A stretch of 41,582 nt of DNA from SIG440 sp045645905 (GTDB lineage Bacteria > Bacillota > Clostridia > Monoglobales > Monoglobaceae), in assembly GCA_045645905.1 (NCBI GenBank), contig JAZRJT010000056.1, positions 1 to 41,582 on the forward strand, in the 5' to 3' direction. The position numbers and the translations under genes were made by a program. Below, piece by piece: positions 40,969 through 41,582 of the stretch. Below the pieces are notes generated by a model, which did no database searches, was not told the DNA's origin, and saw nothing but the letters and a program-made list of their open reading frames with translations. Position 1 is the stretch's first letter. Each line of letters starts with the position of its first letter.

Positions 40969-41582
40969 ATGTTAGGCGTAATTGTTAATGTTATAACGGT
41001 AATACTTGGCTCGTGCATAGGCTTGTTGTTCAAAAAAGGAATCCCTGAAAAAGTGAGCAATGCGGCTATGATTGGGTTAGGGGTATGCACTTTGTATATC
41101 GGCATATCGGGGAGCCTGTGCGGCGAAAATGTTCTTATTGTCATTTCATCAGTGGTTTTAGGTGTAATATCAGGAACATACTTAAATATTGACGGTGCAA
41201 TAAATAAGCTTGCAAAGATTGCAGAAGAGAAATTCAGGAAAGAGGGACAGGGCACTTCAATAGCAGAAGGGCTTGTATGTGCAACACTTTTATTCTGCGT
41301 CGGCTCGATGACGGTTACCGGTTCAATTCAGGCAGGGCTTACGGGGGATAACTCGGTGCTTATTACAAAAGCAACACTTGACTTTGTATCCTCTATGATG
41401 CTTGCGTCCAGCCTTGGAATTGGTGTGCTTTTTGCTTCTGTATCCGTGTTTGTTATACAAGGCGGACTTGTTCTTTTGGCGGGGCTTATATCTCCGTTTA
41501 TGAGTACGGGCGCAATTTGTGAAATGACCTGTGTTGGCTCTGTCTTAATCATAATGATAGGGACAAATCTGATGGGTATTAC
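40969..41582 (+). CDS. DUF554 membrane protein, truncated by the window edge
   Basis: The open frame has at least 204 codons and runs off the right end. It begins MLGVIVNVITVILGSCIGLLFKKGIPEK, given here only in part as VIVNVITVILGSCIGLLFKK. The conserved GEGFV-like IAEGLVCATLLFCVGSMTV and GSIQAGLTGDNSVL, KATLDFVSSMMLAS are typical of DUF554 (YdfK/YqgA family) proteins, which have several membrane helices and no well-defined function. AGAGGTG lies 8 bp before the ATG. It starts 14 bp after aroF and is probably in the same transcript; its link with aromatic metabolism is unknown. Confidence 0.85.
   Translation, partial: MLGVIVNVITVILGSCIGLLFKKGIPEKVSNAAMIGLGVCTLYIGISGSLCGENVLIVISSVVLGVISGTYLNIDGAINKLAKIAEEKFRKEGQGTSIAEGLVCATLLFCVGSMTVTGSIQAGLTGDNSVLITKATLDFVSSMMLASSLGIGVLFASVSVFVIQGGLVLLAGLISPFMSTGAICEMTCVGSVLIIMIGTNLMGI

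Noticed and set aside
1..41582. CRISPR arrays, phage genes, rRNA or tRNA genes
   Set aside because: No regularly spaced repeats, phage structural genes, rRNA or complete tRNA sequences were noticed by eye. A tRNA scan was not available.

Overview
The window looks like the origin of replication of a low-GC, AT-rich Firmicute, most likely a Clostridia-class anaerobe. The evidence is a Gram-positive-type PolC, RemB next to recF, ParA/ParB with two B. subtilis-type parS sites, a clostridial-type 2[4Fe-4S] ferredoxin, sigma-A promoters with 17-bp spacers, and strong ribosome binding sites. No species name can be justified from the sequence alone.

Layout. Positions 1-1307 hold a complete IS3-family insertion sequence whose left end is the first base of the window. 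Nearly all genes from serS to the ferredoxin (about 1.3-17.4 kb) read leftward: serS, a small lipoprotein, parB, parA, a MATE exporter, tex, polC, ispG, rpiB, rsmG and a ferredoxin. The one exception is a phosphohexomutase at 14.6-16.3 kb. A 460-bp AT-rich gap at 17441-17902 carries DnaA boxes, a DnaA-trio run and an AT-rich unwinding region, and is the likely oriC. Everything to its right reads rightward: dnaN-recF-remB-gyrB-thyA-dfrA, then a Wzt-like ABC ATPase, two large two-domain glycosyltransferases and a sensor kinase, then smpB-ssrA, then a complete aromatic amino acid operon (pheA, aroB, aroC, an aroE-aroK fusion, aroQ, aroA, tyrA, aroF) and a partial DUF554 gene. dnaA, rpmH/rnpA and gyrA are not in the window. 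Genes therefore point away from the origin on both sides, as expected for leading-strand bias.

Most interesting region. Between ssrA and pheA (32593-32837) there is a promoter, a 35-codon leader ORF packed with Phe and Tyr codons, a segment at the end of that ORF that can pair with the terminator's left arm, and a 13-bp terminator hairpin. This is the architecture of ribosome-mediated transcription attenuation, placed in front of an operon that makes Phe and Tyr. Gram-positive bacteria usually control such operons with T-boxes or RNA-binding proteins, so this is unexpected. A second strongly folded GC-rich element lies between the attenuator and the pheA ribosome binding site.

How the genes work together. 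The origin-proximal block covers replication (dnaN, recF, gyrB, polC), segregation (parA, parB, parS) and dTMP/folate supply (thyA, dfrA). The ABC ATPase, the glycosyltransferases and possibly the sensor kinase form a cell-surface polysaccharide cluster that lacks its transmembrane permease here. The aromatic operon encodes every enzyme from DAHP synthase to chorismate plus the prephenate branch enzymes; only the final aminotransferase is missing.
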